Shown here in pieces: positions 19,790 through 28,658 of a stretch of DNA of 64,000 bases. The DNA is from Nonomuraea sp. NBC_00507 (GTDB lineage Bacteria; Actinomycetota; Actinomycetes; Streptosporangiales; Streptosporangiaceae): positions 9,486,001 through 9,550,000 of the forward strand of contig NZ_CP107853.1 in NCBI RefSeq assembly GCF_036013525.1. The letters run 5' to 3'. The position numbers and the translations under genes are program-made. Position 1 is the stretch's first letter, and the number at the start of each line of letters is the position of its first letter. A model generated the notes under the pieces. That model ran no database searches. It had not been told where the DNA came from and saw only the letters and a program-made list of their open reading frames with translations.

Positions 19790-21595
19790 ATGTCGGATCG
19801 GAAGCAGGACGGACGTCGCATCGCCGGCCGCTACCAGCTGCAGGAACCCATCGGCAGGGGCGGGATGGGCATCGTCTGGCGCGCCCACGACGAGCTCCTT
19901 GACCGCACCGTCGCCGTCAAGGAGGTCAGATACGCGGCCGCCTTGGGCGAGGAAGTGCAGCTCCTGAACCGGCGCACGATGCGCGAGGCGAGGGCGGCGG
20001 CCAGATTCGAGCATCCGAACGTGATCGTCGTGCACGACGTGATCGAGGAGGACGGCCGTCCCTGGATCGTCATGCAGCTCGTCCAGTCGCGGTCGCTGGG
20101 CGCCGTGATCAAGCAGGACGGGCCGCTGCCGCACAAGCGGGTGGCCGAGATCGGCCTGGCGGTGCTGGACGCCCTGCACCGCGCCCACGAGGCCGGCGTG
20201 CTGCACCGTGACGTCAAGCCGGAAAACGTGCTCCTGGCCGACGACGGCAGGGTCGTGCTCACCGACTTCGGCATCGCCACCTTGGAGACCGAGACGCAGC
20301 TGACCGTGACGGGGCTGGCGGGCACGCCGGCGTTCATCGCGCCCGAGCGGCTCAAGGGCCTGCCCGCGCGGCGCGAGTCGGACCTGTGGTCGCTGGGCGC
20401 CACGCTGTACACGGCCGTGGAGGGCCGCTCGCCGCACGAGCGGGGCATGGCCCTGGCGACCATGCACGCCGTGCTGACCGACGAGCCGGATCCCGCACGG
20501 AACGCCGGCCCGCTGACCGAGGTGATCAGCGGGTTGCTGTGCAAGGAGCCAGTGCAGCGGCTCACGCACGAGGAGGCGACGCGCCTGCTGCGCGGGGCCA
20601 TCGCGCAGTCGAGCCCGCCGCCGACCGCGCCGTTCCCCGCGGCTCAGCACCTGGAGGTGCCGACTGCGGCCAAGCCGCGTAAGGCGGCCGTCCCGGCCAA
20701 GCCGCGCAAACAGCCCTACCAGTCCCCCTCGCGCCAGGAACCGGCCGAGGACGACACCCCGACCGATCCCAACCTCGCCCCTGCCCCGGCGGCCGTGCCC
20801 GAGACCGGCGCGCGGCTCACCCCGGGGACCGCGGAGCCGAAGCCGCCCGCCGTGTCCACGGTCGAAGCGGTCCGGCCCGACCCGCGTCGCCCCGGACCGA
20901 TCATCGCGGCGGCCGTGGCGGTCGTGCTCGTCGCCGGCGTGGGCGGCTACCTCGGCCTGCGCTCGGCTCCCGAGGACAGCACGCCGGACCCCGGCAGGTC
21001 GCAGCAGGCCGCCCCGGTCACCGCGACTGCCTCGCAGGCCTCGCCGGACGCGTCCCAGCCGCCTTCGACGGCGCCGTCCGCGTCGCCGAGCCCCTCCGCC
21101 ACCGCCAGTCCCAGCCCGAGCCCCAGTCCGACCAAGGCGGCCGACCCGCTGCCCGCCGGCTGGAAGATGTACAAGGACAAGAAGATGGGTTTCTCCATCG
21201 GGCTGCCCAAGGGCTGGGACGTGTTGACCCGCGGCGGCATGCAGGTCAAGTTCAGGGGCCCGGGGGCGGCGCCGAACGCGTACCTCATGATCGAGGAGGC
21301 CGCGAACCCGGGGACGGACCCGTACAAGGACTGGAAGAAGCAGGAACCCTCACTCAAGAACAACTTCGGCGGCTATAAGTTGCTCGACATCAAGAAGGTC
21401 GACTACATGAAGGCGGCCGCCGACTGGGACTTCACCTGGAACACCAACACCGGCAAGACCCGCGTGCGCAACCGGGGCTTCGTCACCGACAACGGGCGGG
21501 CCTACGCCATCTACTGGCACACGCTGAACAGCCACTGGAAGGACGACTACCACCTCTTCGAGGGGTTCACCGCGACGTTCGTCCCGGCCAAGTAA
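19790..21595 (+). CDS. Membrane Ser/Thr protein kinase (PknB family) with extracytoplasmic domain
   Basis: A receptor-type kinase of 601 residues. The kinase domain (about 15-275) has the glycine loop GRGGMGIVW, Lys44 in VAVKEV, HRDVKPEN with catalytic Asp141, DFG at 159-161, and an APE motif. A Pro/Ala-rich linker leads to one membrane helix at about 368-388, then a Ser/Pro-rich spacer and an outer domain at 454-601 beginning LPAGWKMY. That domain is not PASTA, and an equivalent is found in the next kinase. ATG at 19790 with GAGG 6 nt upstream; a TTG at 19778 is less likely. Probably a sensor of wall or envelope state; ligand unknown. Confidence 0.9.
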   Translation: MSDRKQDGRRIAGRYQLQEPIGRGGMGIVWRAHDELLDRTVAVKEVRYAAALGEEVQLLNRRTMREARAAARFEHPNVIVVHDVIEEDGRPWIVMQLVQSRSLGAVIKQDGPLPHKRVAEIGLAVLDALHRAHEAGVLHRDVKPENVLLADDGRVVLTDFGIATLETETQLTVTGLAGTPAFIAPERLKGLPARRESDLWSLGATLYTAVEGRSPHERGMALATMHAVLTDEPDPARNAGPLTEVISGLLCKEPVQRLTHEEATRLLRGAIAQSSPPPTAPFPAAQHLEVPTAAKPRKAAVPAKPRKQPYQSPSRQEPAEDDTPTDPNLAPAPAAVPETGARLTPGTAEPKPPAVSTVEAVRPDPRRPGPIIAAAVAVVLVAGVGGYLGLRSAPEDSTPDPGRSQQAAPVTATASQASPDASQPPSTAPSASPSPSATASPSPSPSPTKAADPLPAGWKMYKDKKMGFSIGLPKGWDVLTRGGMQVKFRGPGAAPNAYLMIEEAANPGTDPYKDWKKQEPSLKNNFGGYKLLDIKKVDYMKAAADWDFTWNTNTGKTRVRNRGFVTDNGRAYAIYWHTLNSHWKDDYHLFEGFTATFVPAK

Positions 21596-21598
21596 ACT
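21593..21598 (+). promoter_or_regulatory. Candidate -10 element for the second kinase, overlapping a stop codon
   Basis: TAAACT includes the TAA stop of the first kinase and stands 6 nt before the GTG of the second. It fits TANNNT, and no Shine-Dalgarno is present, so the second kinase may have its own leaderless mRNA. Confidence 0.4.
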
Positions 21599-21604
21599 TT
21601 CGAC

Positions 21605-23167
21605 GTGCAGGTCAGCAACCGCTACAGGCTCATCGAGCCGCTCGGAGAAGGCGGCATGGGCGTGGTCTGGCGTGCCTACGACGAGCTGCTCGACCGCACG
21701 GTGGCGATCAAGGAGGTCCGCTACGCGGGCGTCGGCGAGGCCAAGCGGGCCGAGCTCAATCGCCGGACCATCAGGGAGGCCAGGGCGGCGGGCCGCCTCG
21801 ACCACCCCTCGGTGGTCGTCATCCACGACGTCGTGGAGCAGGACGGCCGCCCGTGGATCGTCATGCAGCTCGTCCGCTCCCGCTCGCTGGCGCAGGTGGT
21901 GCGCGAGGAGGGTCCGCTGCGGCCCGGGCAGGTCGCGATGGTCGGCGGCCGGGTGCTGGACGCCCTGCGGGCCGCGCACGCCACCGGGGTGCTGCACCGC
22001 GACGTGAAGCCGGAAAACGTGCTCCTGGCCGATGACGGCAGGGTCGTGCTGACCGACTTCGGCATCGCCTCGCTGGAGGCGGAGGCCGGGCTGACCGCGA
22101 GCGGCGGGCTGGTGGGCACGCCCGCCTACATGCCGCCCGAGCGGCTCAACGGCGAGCCGGCCAGGCCGGAGTCCGATCTGTGGTCGCTGGGTGCGACGTT
22201 GTACGCGGCGGTCGAGGGCGAGCCGCCGTTCAAGCGTGACTCGTGGGCGGCGACGGTCGCGGCGGTGCTGCGGGACGAGCCCGAGCCGCCGGCGAGGGGC
22301 GGGACGCTCACACCGGTGATCATGGGGTTGCTGCGCCGGGACCCGGGCAGGCGGATGCCGGCCGAGGAGGCCGCCCGGCTGCTGCACGAGGCGGCGATCA
22401 ACGCCCCCGGCGACCCGCGCCAGGCGACGGCCATGCAGGGGATGCGCCCGGCGCCCGCCGGCGGCCCGGTGCACCCGACGAGCGAGGCCCAGGCATACCC
22501 GACCGCGGGCGAGCGGCCGGCGGCCGTCCGGGAGCGGTCTCGCCGCGGCAGGACGCTGTGGGTCACGCTGCCCGCCGTGGCGGTGGCGGTCGCCGTGGGC
22601 ACGGGCGGCACGCTGCTCTACACCAGCAGGACGACCCCGACCCCCACCCCGACCCCGACGGCCGCTCCCTCCACGAGCACGTCAGGCCCGGCGCCCACGC
22701 CCGCCCAGACGCTGCCGGCCGGATGGCGGACGTTCACCAGCCCGGCCGGCCGGTTCTCGATCGCGATACCCGAGGGGTGGCGGGCCACGAAACACCCCAC
22801 CAGGGACAGCATCTCCTTCAAGGGGCCCGGCTCCCCGGGGATGATGATCGTGGAGTGGACCACCCCCGAGGTTTCCTGGAAGAGCCCGGAGCAGGCCTGG
22901 CTCGCCCTGGAGAAGGAGATCCTGGCCAAGGGCGAGTTCCAGGGATACACCCGCATCGGCATCACCCTGCTGCGCTACCGCGGCCGCGCGGCCGCGGACT
23001 GGGAGTTCACCCGGATCCGCGACAAGCAGCTGATCCACGTGATCAACCGCGGCTTCCACACCGCCGACGGCCGGCCCTTCGCGCTGTACTGGGATACCAC
23101 GGACGCCCGCTGGGCCCAGGACAAGCACTACTTCACCAAGTTCGCGAGGACCTTCAAATCGCTGTGA
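21605..23167 (+). CDS. Membrane Ser/Thr protein kinase (PknB family), paralogue of the preceding one
   Basis: A 520-residue kinase closely similar to its neighbour, probably a tandem duplicate. Kinase motifs: GEGGMGVVW, VAIKEV, HRDVKPEN, TDFGIA, PPE in place of APE. A membrane helix lies at about 318-338. After a Thr/Pro-rich spacer comes the same outer domain from about residue 370 (LPAGWRTFTSPAGRFSIAIPEGW, shown here in pieces: LPAGWRTF and FSIAIPEGW), ending FARTFKSL. The GTG at 21605 begins 9 nt after the first kinase stop and 6 nt after a TAAACT box. Its TGA overlaps the GTG of the araC-type gene by 4 nt, coupling the kinase to a transcription factor. Confidence 0.9.
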   Translation: MQVSNRYRLIEPLGEGGMGVVWRAYDELLDRTVAIKEVRYAGVGEAKRAELNRRTIREARAAGRLDHPSVVVIHDVVEQDGRPWIVMQLVRSRSLAQVVREEGPLRPGQVAMVGGRVLDALRAAHATGVLHRDVKPENVLLADDGRVVLTDFGIASLEAEAGLTASGGLVGTPAYMPPERLNGEPARPESDLWSLGATLYAAVEGEPPFKRDSWAATVAAVLRDEPEPPARGGTLTPVIMGLLRRDPGRRMPAEEAARLLHEAAINAPGDPRQATAMQGMRPAPAGGPVHPTSEAQAYPTAGERPAAVRERSRRGRTLWVTLPAVAVAVAVGTGGTLLYTSRTTPTPTPTPTAAPSTSTSGPAPTPAQTLPAGWRTFTSPAGRFSIAIPEGWRATKHPTRDSISFKGPGSPGMMIVEWTTPEVSWKSPEQAWLALEKEILAKGEFQGYTRIGITLLRYRGRAAADWEFTRIRDKQLIHVINRGFHTADGRPFALYWDTTDARWAQDKHYFTKFARTFKSL

Positions 23168-24006
23168 AAGAGCAGGCGCATTTCTTCCGGCACCCGGCGG
23201 TGCCGGAGACGGACCTGCTCAAGGCCCGCTACGTCACCCACCGCTTCTCCCGGCACGTGCACGACGGCTACGCGATCGGCCTCATCGTCACGGGCGTCGA
23301 GGAGTTCGACTACCGGGGCGTCACCCACCGGGCGGGCGCGGGCGAGCTGGTGCTGGTCAACCCGGACGCCGTGCACACCGGTCAGGCCGGCGTGGCCGGC
23401 GGGTGGTCGTACCGCATGCTCTACCCATCCATCGACGCGCTGGCCGGGATCGCGGCCGAGCTGGGCGCGCCGCACGGGACGCCGCACTTCCCCGATCAGG
23501 TGGTGCGTGACGACCCGGTGGCGGCGCTGCTCGGCAGGGCGCATGCGGCGGCCGAGCGCGGTGACGCGCTGGCCGCCTCGACCCTGAGCCGCACGTTGTT
23601 CGCCCGGCTGCTGCTGCGCCACGCCGCGCCCCGGCCGGCCGCGGCGCTGCCCGGCGGGGGCGGGCGGGCCGTGCGGGAGGCGCGCGACCTGCTGCACGAG
23701 AGCCTGGTGGACCCGCCGACGCTGGAGGATCTGGCCGGCGCGGTGGGAGCGCGGCCGTTCGCGTTGCTGCGGGCGTTCAAGGACGCGACGGGGCTGCCGC
23801 CGCACGCCTATCTGACCTCGCTGCGGGTCCGCCGGGCGCGCCACCTTCTCGAGTCGGGGATGCGGCCGGCGCGGGTGGCCGCCGAGGTGGGCTTCACCGA
23901 CCAGGCCCACCTGACCCGTCATTTCCGCCGCATTGTGGGCGTACCGCCCGCCGCATACCAACGCGCCGCAGGAACGTACAAGACTGGTGATTCACCCACC
24001 GCCTAG
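23164..24006 (+). CDS. AraC-family transcriptional regulator
   Basis: A 280-residue AraC regulator. The N-terminal half is a cupin-type sensor (HRFSRHVHDGYAIGLIVTGVEEFDYRG, in part HDGYAIGLIVTG; then GELVLVNPDAVHTGQ), and the C-terminal half has two helix-turn-helix units, the second near VAAEVGFTDQAHLTRHFRR. AraC proteins of this form often sit beside azlC-azlD and control amino-acid export. The GTG at 23164 overlaps the kinase stop (GTGA). Downstream azlC starts 11 nt after its stop, with a TAGCCT box over the stop codon. Likely a regulator of azlCD; the link with the kinase is inferred from the overlap alone. Confidence 0.87.
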   Translation: MKEQAHFFRHPAVPETDLLKARYVTHRFSRHVHDGYAIGLIVTGVEEFDYRGVTHRAGAGELVLVNPDAVHTGQAGVAGGWSYRMLYPSIDALAGIAAELGAPHGTPHFPDQVVRDDPVAALLGRAHAAAERGDALAASTLSRTLFARLLLRHAAPRPAAALPGGGGRAVREARDLLHESLVDPPTLEDLAGAVGARPFALLRAFKDATGLPPHAYLTSLRVRRARHLLESGMRPARVAAEVGFTDQAHLTRHFRRIVGVPPAAYQRAAGTYKTGDSPTA

Positions 24007-24009
24007 CCT
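24004..24009 (+). promoter_or_regulatory. Candidate -10 element for azlC
   Basis: TAGCCT overlaps the araC-type stop codon and lies 8 nt before the azlC ATG, which has no Shine-Dalgarno. A leaderless azlCD transcript is possible. Confidence 0.35.
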
Positions 24010-24017
24010 CTCACCCC

Positions 24018-24680
24018 ATGGATCAGACAACACTTCGTTCCGCCGCCGTGCGGGACGGTCTGGGCGTGGGCGTGGCCGTGGGGCTGTCGGGGCTCGCCTT
24101 CGGGGCCGCCGCGATCATCGCCGGACTGACCGTGCCGCAGGCGTGCGTGCTGAGCCTGCTGACCTTCACGGGCGCCTCACAGTTCGCCCTGACCGGGGCG
24201 GTCGGCGCGGGTGGCGACCTGGTGGCCGCCACCGCGGGGGCGCTGCTGCTCGGCGGCCGCAACACGCTGTACGGCCTGCGCCTGGCCGGCCTGCTGCGGG
24301 TGCGCGGCCCGCGCAGGCTGCTGGCCGCGCACGGCGTGATCGACGAGACCACGGCCGTGGCGCTCGCCCAGCCGGACGAGCGGGCGGCGCGCGCCGGTTT
24401 CACGGCCACGTTCGCCAGTCTCTACATCACCTGGAACCTCTGCACGCTGGCAGGGGCCTACGGCACGTCGTTCCTCGGCGACCCGGGGGTGCTGGGGCTG
24501 GACGCGGTGGGGCCGGCCGCGTTCCTGGCCATCCTGTGGCCCCGGCTGGCGTCGAACAAGGAGCTGCGCCTGCTGGCCGCGGTCGCGGCGGCGGTCGCGT
24601 TGTGCGCCACCCCGTTCCTGCCGCCCGGTGTGCCGGTGCTGCTGTCGGCCGCTGCCGTGCTGGTGGTGATGGCCCGATGA
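24018..24680 (+). CDS. azlC: AzlC-family branched-chain amino acid exporter, large subunit
   Basis: A 220-residue membrane protein of the AzlC/YgaZ family, the large part of a two-gene exporter for branched-chain amino acids or their analogues. Helix 1 and 2 read GVAVGLSGLAFGAAAIIAGL and VLSLLTFTGASQFAL, the latter being the family signature. The segment GGRNTLYGLRLAGLL corresponds to the conserved YgaZ loop. It overlaps azlD by 4 nt (ATGA), so the subunits are coupled. The AraC-type gene upstream is the likely regulator. Substrate assignment rests on the family. Confidence 0.88.
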   Translation: MDQTTLRSAAVRDGLGVGVAVGLSGLAFGAAAIIAGLTVPQACVLSLLTFTGASQFALTGAVGAGGDLVAATAGALLLGGRNTLYGLRLAGLLRVRGPRRLLAAHGVIDETTAVALAQPDERAARAGFTATFASLYITWNLCTLAGAYGTSFLGDPGVLGLDAVGPAAFLAILWPRLASNKELRLLAAVAAAVALCATPFLPPGVPVLLSAAAVLVVMAR

Positions 24681-24988
24681 CGCTGTGGTGGGCGATCGCC
24701 GCGGTCTGCGCCGGCTGCTACGCGCTCAAGCTGGCCGGGCTGGCGGCGCCGCGGCGGGTGCTGGACCATCCGGGGGTGCGCAGGTTCGCCGAACTGGTGC
24801 CGGTGGCGCTGCTGGCGGCGCTGATCGCGGTGCAGGTGTTCACGGAGGCGGGCGAGTTGCGCTTCGATGCGGCCCGCACGGCCGGGCTCGGCGCCGCCGC
24901 GGTGGCGCTGCTGCTCAGGGCACCTTTCCTCGTCGTTCTGGCGGCGGCGGCGGTCGTCACCGCGCTTGCCCGGATTCTTCTGGGGTAG
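24677..24988 (+). CDS. azlD: AzlD-family small subunit of amino acid exporter
   Basis: A 103-residue protein with three or four helices (LWWAIAAVCAGCYALKLAGL; LVPVALLAALIAVQVF; APFLVVLAAAAVVTALARI), matching AzlD/YgaH in length and in the order of segments. It works with AzlC to export branched-chain amino acids. The ATG at 24677 overlaps the azlC stop. The next gene, a kinase, begins 9 nt downstream. Confidence 0.85.
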   Translation: MTLWWAIAAVCAGCYALKLAGLAAPRRVLDHPGVRRFAELVPVALLAALIAVQVFTEAGELRFDAARTAGLGAAAVALLLRAPFLVVLAAAAVVTALARILLG

Positions 24989-24997
24989 TCGCCGTGC

Positions 24998-26302
24998 ATG
25001 TCCGATTCAGCGGGGACGATCGGTGGGAGATATCGCCTGCTCAGGACGATCGGCAAGGGCGGAATGGGCACGGTGTGGCAGGCGCACGACGAGGTGCTGG
25101 GCCGCGACGTCGCGGTGAAGGAGGTGCTGCCGCCGCCCGATCTGTCGGGGCCCGAGCGCGAGGTGTTCTCGGTCAGGACGTTCCGCGAGGCCAGGGCGGC
25201 GGGCCGGGTGGCGCACCCGGGTGTGGCGACCGTCTATGACGTGATCGAGGAGCGCGGTCACCCGTGGATCGTCATGCAGCTCGTACGTTCGCACACCCTG
25301 GGCGAGCTGATCCGCGAGGAGGGCCCGATGGCCCCCCTCGAAGCCGCGAACTTAGGACTGCAACTGCTGGAGGCGCTGCGCGCGGCGCACGCGGCCGGGG
25401 TGCTGCACCGCGACGTCAAACCGGACAACGTGCTGCTCAGCGAGGACGGCCGGGCGGTGCTGACCGACTTCGGCATCGCCACCACCGAGGACGAGGCGCC
25501 CGTCACCAGGACGGGCGTCCTCATCGGCACCCCCGCCTTCATGGCGCCCGAACGCGCGGCGGGCGGCTCGGCCAGGCCCGCCTCGGATCTGTGGTCGCTG
25601 GGCGTGACGCTGTACATGGCTGTCGAGGGCCACTCGCCGTTCCAGCGGGACAACGCGCTGGCCACGCTCGGCGCGGTCATGCACGCCGAGCCGGAGCCAC
25701 TGGCCCGGGCGGGCGTGCTCGCCCCCGTGCTGCACGGGCTGCTGCGCAAGGACCCGGCCGAGCGCATGACGCTGGAGGAGGCCGAGCGGCGGCTGACCGC
25801 GATCCTGGCGGGTGGCGTCCCCGAACAGACGGGTCCCGTGCCCGCGACCGTCACGACGGGGGCCGCGGGACGGCCGCGACGCAGGCTGCCACTGGCCGCG
25901 ATCGGCGCGGGCGCGCTCCTGGTCGGCCTCGTCACCGGCGGCGCGGCCTGGTGGTCCAGCCGGCCGGACGACACGCAGCGCACTCCCCTGCCCACGCCCG
26001 TCGTGGTGACCACGACCCCGTCCCCGTCGTCGCAGGCGCCGGGGACGGCCACGCAGACCACCCCGCAATCCACGTACGAGCCGCCGGCGCCGCAGAGCAC
26101 ACCGCCTCCCACGAGAGATCAGCCCAGGACACCCGGCCGCGAGAGCGAGTCCGAGGAGCCGACGCCCACCAAGTCCGAGCAGGACGAGAAAGACACGAAC
26201 GACGAGGAGGAGACGCCGGCCGAGACACCCGGCGCGGTCGACGGATCGGACAACGGCAGGGCGTCGGACAAGGACAAGAAGAAGGCCGGGAAGGACCGCT
26301 GA
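24998..26302 (+). CDS. Membrane Ser/Thr protein kinase (PknB family), third of the cluster
   Basis: A 434-residue kinase: glycine loop GKGGMGTVW, VAVKEV, HRDVKPDN, TDFGIAT and APE are intact. One membrane helix lies at about 293-312 (LPLAAIGAGALLVGLVTGGAAWW in part). Outside is only a disordered tail rich in Thr, Pro, Glu, Asp and Lys, ending in KDKKKAGKDR. It lacks the outer domain shared by the two kinases upstream. The ATG at 24998 follows azlD by 9 nt, with no good ribosome site, so translation may depend on azlD. Substrates unknown. Confidence 0.88.
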   Translation: MSDSAGTIGGRYRLLRTIGKGGMGTVWQAHDEVLGRDVAVKEVLPPPDLSGPEREVFSVRTFREARAAGRVAHPGVATVYDVIEERGHPWIVMQLVRSHTLGELIREEGPMAPLEAANLGLQLLEALRAAHAAGVLHRDVKPDNVLLSEDGRAVLTDFGIATTEDEAPVTRTGVLIGTPAFMAPERAAGGSARPASDLWSLGVTLYMAVEGHSPFQRDNALATLGAVMHAEPEPLARAGVLAPVLHGLLRKDPAERMTLEEAERRLTAILAGGVPEQTGPVPATVTTGAAGRPRRRLPLAAIGAGALLVGLVTGGAAWWSSRPDDTQRTPLPTPVVVTTTPSPSSQAPGTATQTTPQSTYEPPAPQSTPPPTRDQPRTPGRESESEEPTPTKSEQDEKDTNDEEETPAETPGAVDGSDNGRASDKDKKKAGKDR

Positions 26303-26310
26303 CGCCGGGG

Positions 26311-27240
26311 TCAGGACTCGTCGCGGACGATGTCGAGCGCCTTCTGCAGGTCCTGCGGGTAGTCGGTGCTGAACGACATCCACTCCCCGGTGGACGGGTG
26401 CTCGAACCCGAGCGCGACCGCGTGCAGCCACTGCCGGGTGATCCCCAGCCGGGCGGCGAGCGTCGGGTCGGCGCCGTAGAGCAGATCGCCCACGCACGGA
26501 TGGCGCAGCGCCGCCATGTGCACCCTGATCTGGTGGGTACGCCCCGTCTCCAGCTTGATGTCCAGCAGCGAGGCCGCGCGGAACGCCTCGACGGTGTCGT
26601 AGTGGGTGATGGAGGGCTTGCCGCCGGCCACCACCGCGAAACGGCCGTCGCCTGACGGATGCCGGTCGATGGGCGCGTCCACGGTGCCGCGGAACGGGTC
26701 GGGATGCCCCTGGACGAGGGCGTGGTAACGCTTGTCGACCGTGCGCTCCTTGAAGGCGCGCTTGAGCCGCGAGTAGGCATGCTCGCTCTTGGCCACGGCC
26801 ATCGCGCCGGTGGTGTTGGCGTCCAGGCGGTGCACGATGCCCTGGCGCTCGGCGGCGCCGCTGGTGGCGATCGTGTGCCCGGCCCCGAGCAGCCCGCCGA
26901 TCACGGTGGGTCCCGTCCAGCCGACGGTCGGGTGGGCGGCCACCCCGATCGGCTTGTTGACCACCACGATGTCGTCGTCCTCGTAGACGATCGTCATGCC
27001 GGGCACCGGCTCGGCCACCGGCATGGGCGTGGTCACCGGCGGCGGCAGGGTCACGTCCAGCCACGCGCCCGCGTGCACCCGGTCGGATTTGGCCGGCTGC
27101 CGGCCGTCGACCAGCACCTCACCCGCGCCGATCAGCTCGGCCGCGCGGGTGCGGGAGAAGCCGAACAGCCGCGAGAGGGCGGCGTCGAGCCGCTCGCCCT
27201 CGAGCCCGTCGGGCACGGGCAGGCTGCGCTGCTCAGTCAT
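26311..27240 (-). CDS. rluD: 23S rRNA pseudouridine synthase, RluD family
   Basis: A 309-residue RluA/RluD-family pseudouridine synthase, expected to modify uridines in helix 69 of 23S rRNA. An N-terminal S4 RNA-binding domain ([27 protein letters not shown]) precedes the catalytic domain with [11 protein letters not shown] and HRLDANTTG, whose Asp is the nucleophile. [10 protein letters not shown] is the last conserved motif. The ATG at 27240 overlaps the lspA stop by 8 nt, the usual actinobacterial lspA-rluD order. It converges with the third kinase gene across 8 nt. Confidence 0.93.
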   Translation of the reverse strand: MTEQRSLPVPDGLEGERLDAALSRLFGFSRTRAAELIGAGEVLVDGRQPAKSDRVHAGAWLDVTLPPPVTTPMPVAEPVPGMTIVYEDDDIVVVNKPIGVAAHPTVGWTGPTVIGGLLGAGHTIATSGAAERQGIVHRLDANTTGAMAVAKSEHAYSRLKRAFKERTVDKRYHALVQGHPDPFRGTVDAPIDRHPSGDGRFAVVAGGKPSITHYDTVEAFRAASLLDIKLETGRTHQIRVHMAALRHPCVGDLLYGADPTLAARLGITRQWLHAVALGFEHPSTGEWMSFSTDYPQDLQKALDIVRDES

Positions 27241-27823
27241 CCTTCGTCGCCTCCTTGGTCTCCCTGGAGCCGTCGATCTGCACGTTGCGCCAGGCCAGGA
27301 TGACCGCGAGGATGCCGCCGCAGACGATCGCCGAGTCGGCGATGTTGAAGACCGGGAAGTAGTCGATGATGGGAAAGTGCCCGGGCAGGACCTCGATGAA
27401 GTCCACGACGTGCCCCTGGAGCTGCGTGGACCGGCCGAACCCCGACGGGTAGCGCAGCAGCCGGTCGGTGAGGTTGCCGAGCGCCCCCCCGAGCAGCAGG
27501 CCGAGCGTGACCGCCCAGGCGCGGCTGCCCAGCTTGCGCGCGGTCCGGACGATGGCCACCACCACCGCCGCGGCGATCAGCGTGAAAACGAAGGTCATCC
27601 CGGTGCCGATGCTGAACGCGGCACCGGAGTTGAAGATCACCCGGAACTGCAGGACGTCCTTGATGACGACCAGAGGCGCCTCGCCTTCAAGCGTCCGCAG
27701 CACCACCGTCTTGGTGATGAGGTCGGCCGCGTAGATCACGGCCGCCAGCACGATGAGGACGGCGAACAGACGACCCCGAGGTCTGCCTACCGGCGCTCCT
27801 CCTTCTGCTTGCAGGCCACGCAC
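27233..27823 (-). CDS. lspA: Lipoprotein signal peptidase II
   Basis: LspA is the membrane aspartyl protease that removes signal peptides from lipoproteins after lipid attachment. Four helices are visible. Conserved blocks are [28 protein letters not shown] with the first catalytic Asp, VVDFIEV, and FNIADSAI with the second. The frame is open to 27886, which would overlap dksA by 100 nt. I prefer the GTG at 27823 (196 residues), preceded by GAGGG; the start remains uncertain. It overlaps rluD by 8 nt and follows dksA. Confidence 0.9.
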   Translation of the reverse strand: MRGLQAEGGAPVGRPRGRLFAVLIVLAAVIYAADLITKTVVLRTLEGEAPLVVIKDVLQFRVIFNSGAAFSIGTGMTFVFTLIAAAVVVAIVRTARKLGSRAWAVTLGLLLGGALGNLTDRLLRYPSGFGRSTQLQGHVVDFIEVLPGHFPIIDYFPVFNIADSAIVCGGILAVILAWRNVQIDGSRETKEATKDD

Positions 27824-28176
27824 AGCGTCGCCCTCGGGAACGCCTGAAGGCGTTCCTTGCCGATCGGCTTGTGGCACGATTCGCACACTCCATAAGTCCC
27901 CGCGTCGATCCTGGCGATCGCACGTTCGTTCTGCGCGACCAGATCGCGCGCATTCAGGGTAAGGGCGATCTCGCGTTCGCGCTCATATGTCTTCGCACCG
28001 GCGTCGGCCTGGTCATCTCCGGCGCCCTGGGTGACATCTCCAGAGGCTATCTCCGTCTCATGGCGAAGAATGTCGGCGTTGAGCTCGTCGATCTCCGACT
28101 GGAGCGTGCCGCGTACCTCAGCCAGCTCCTCCTCCGACCACATCGAAGGAGTAGCGGTCTGCGTGACTGCCGCCAT
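27787..28176 (-). CDS. TraR/DksA-family C4 zinc-finger protein
   Basis: A 129-residue protein of the DksA/TraR family. An N-terminal helical, probably coiled-coil part (EELAEVRGTLQSEIDEL...) precedes a C4 zinc finger, CESC then CVAC separated by [16 protein letters not shown]. Such proteins act on RNA polymerase through its secondary channel or, in actinobacteria, as CarD-unrelated stress factors; the acidic coiled-coil tip of true DksA is not clear here. ATG at 28176 with GGAGG upstream. It is the first gene of the dksA-lspA-rluD set and has a plausible sigma-70-like promoter. Confidence 0.86.
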   Translation of the reverse strand: MAAVTQTATPSMWSEEELAEVRGTLQSEIDELNADILRHETEIASGDVTQGAGDDQADAGAKTYEREREIALTLNARDLVAQNERAIARIDAGTYGVCESCHKPIGKERLQAFPRATLCVACKQKEERR

Positions 28177-28218
28177 GGCGTGCCTCCATTGCTGATCAAG
28201 GCCGTTAAGGGTGCGGGC

Positions 28219-28247
28219 AGCTTAGGATCCTGATAACGGAACGGCAA
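28219..28247 (-). promoter_or_regulatory. Candidate promoter of the dksA-lspA-rluD operon
   Basis: On the minus strand TTGCCG (-35) and TAAGCT (-10) are separated by 17 bp, placing a start site about 35 nt before the dksA ATG. Confidence 0.42.
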
Positions 28248-28459
28248 ACGACCCGCCGGACGGTTTACCTCCTGCGTACTATCCCGCCTCGCGCATCTAA
28301 CTCCTCCTCAGCGGCGTCCATTCCCACAACTTTGTTGCCGTTTACGCCTTCCGTACCGGAGTGGTGGCAGCTGCGGTGGCGCCGCAGGGCCTCACCAGGG
28401 AAACCTGGAAGCCTTTGGCTCCACTCTGCGTTATGGTTTGAGACTGCAAGGCGTTGATG
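28248..28459. other. Intergenic stretch before the ileS leader
   Basis: About 210 bp between the dksA promoter and the T-box leader. The ileS promoter must lie here; TATGGT at 28432-28437 is a possible -10. Nothing else was recognised. Confidence 0.4.
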
Positions 28460-28615
28460 GGGCCCGACTGTGAGGGATATCACCCCGGAGCCGCCGGAAG
28501 AACGGCTCTCGCGAGCTCATTAGAACCGGCAGCAGATCAAATGAAGAGGGCCTCGCCCTGCGGGCGGGGTCAAGAAGGGTGGTACCGCGGAGCCGTTCCG
28601 GGCTTCGTCCCTTCG
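28460..28615 (+). promoter_or_regulatory. T-box riboswitch of ileS (translational, short stem I type)
   Basis: The conserved T-box AGGGTGGTACCGCGG lies at 28576-28590 and is closed by CGTCCC at 28605-28611. Its TGGT can pair with the ACCA end of uncharged tRNA-Ile. Upstream, a short stem (GGG at 28474-28476 with CCCC at 28483-28486) exposes ATATCA, containing the Ile codon ATC as specifier at 28479-28481. There is no T-run before the start codon, so control is probably at translation, as in known actinobacterial ileS leaders. Confidence 0.9.
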
Positions 28616-28658
28616 CGCTTGTCCTGCCGTATTGACCAAGCGTGGAGGCCCGCCCGAC

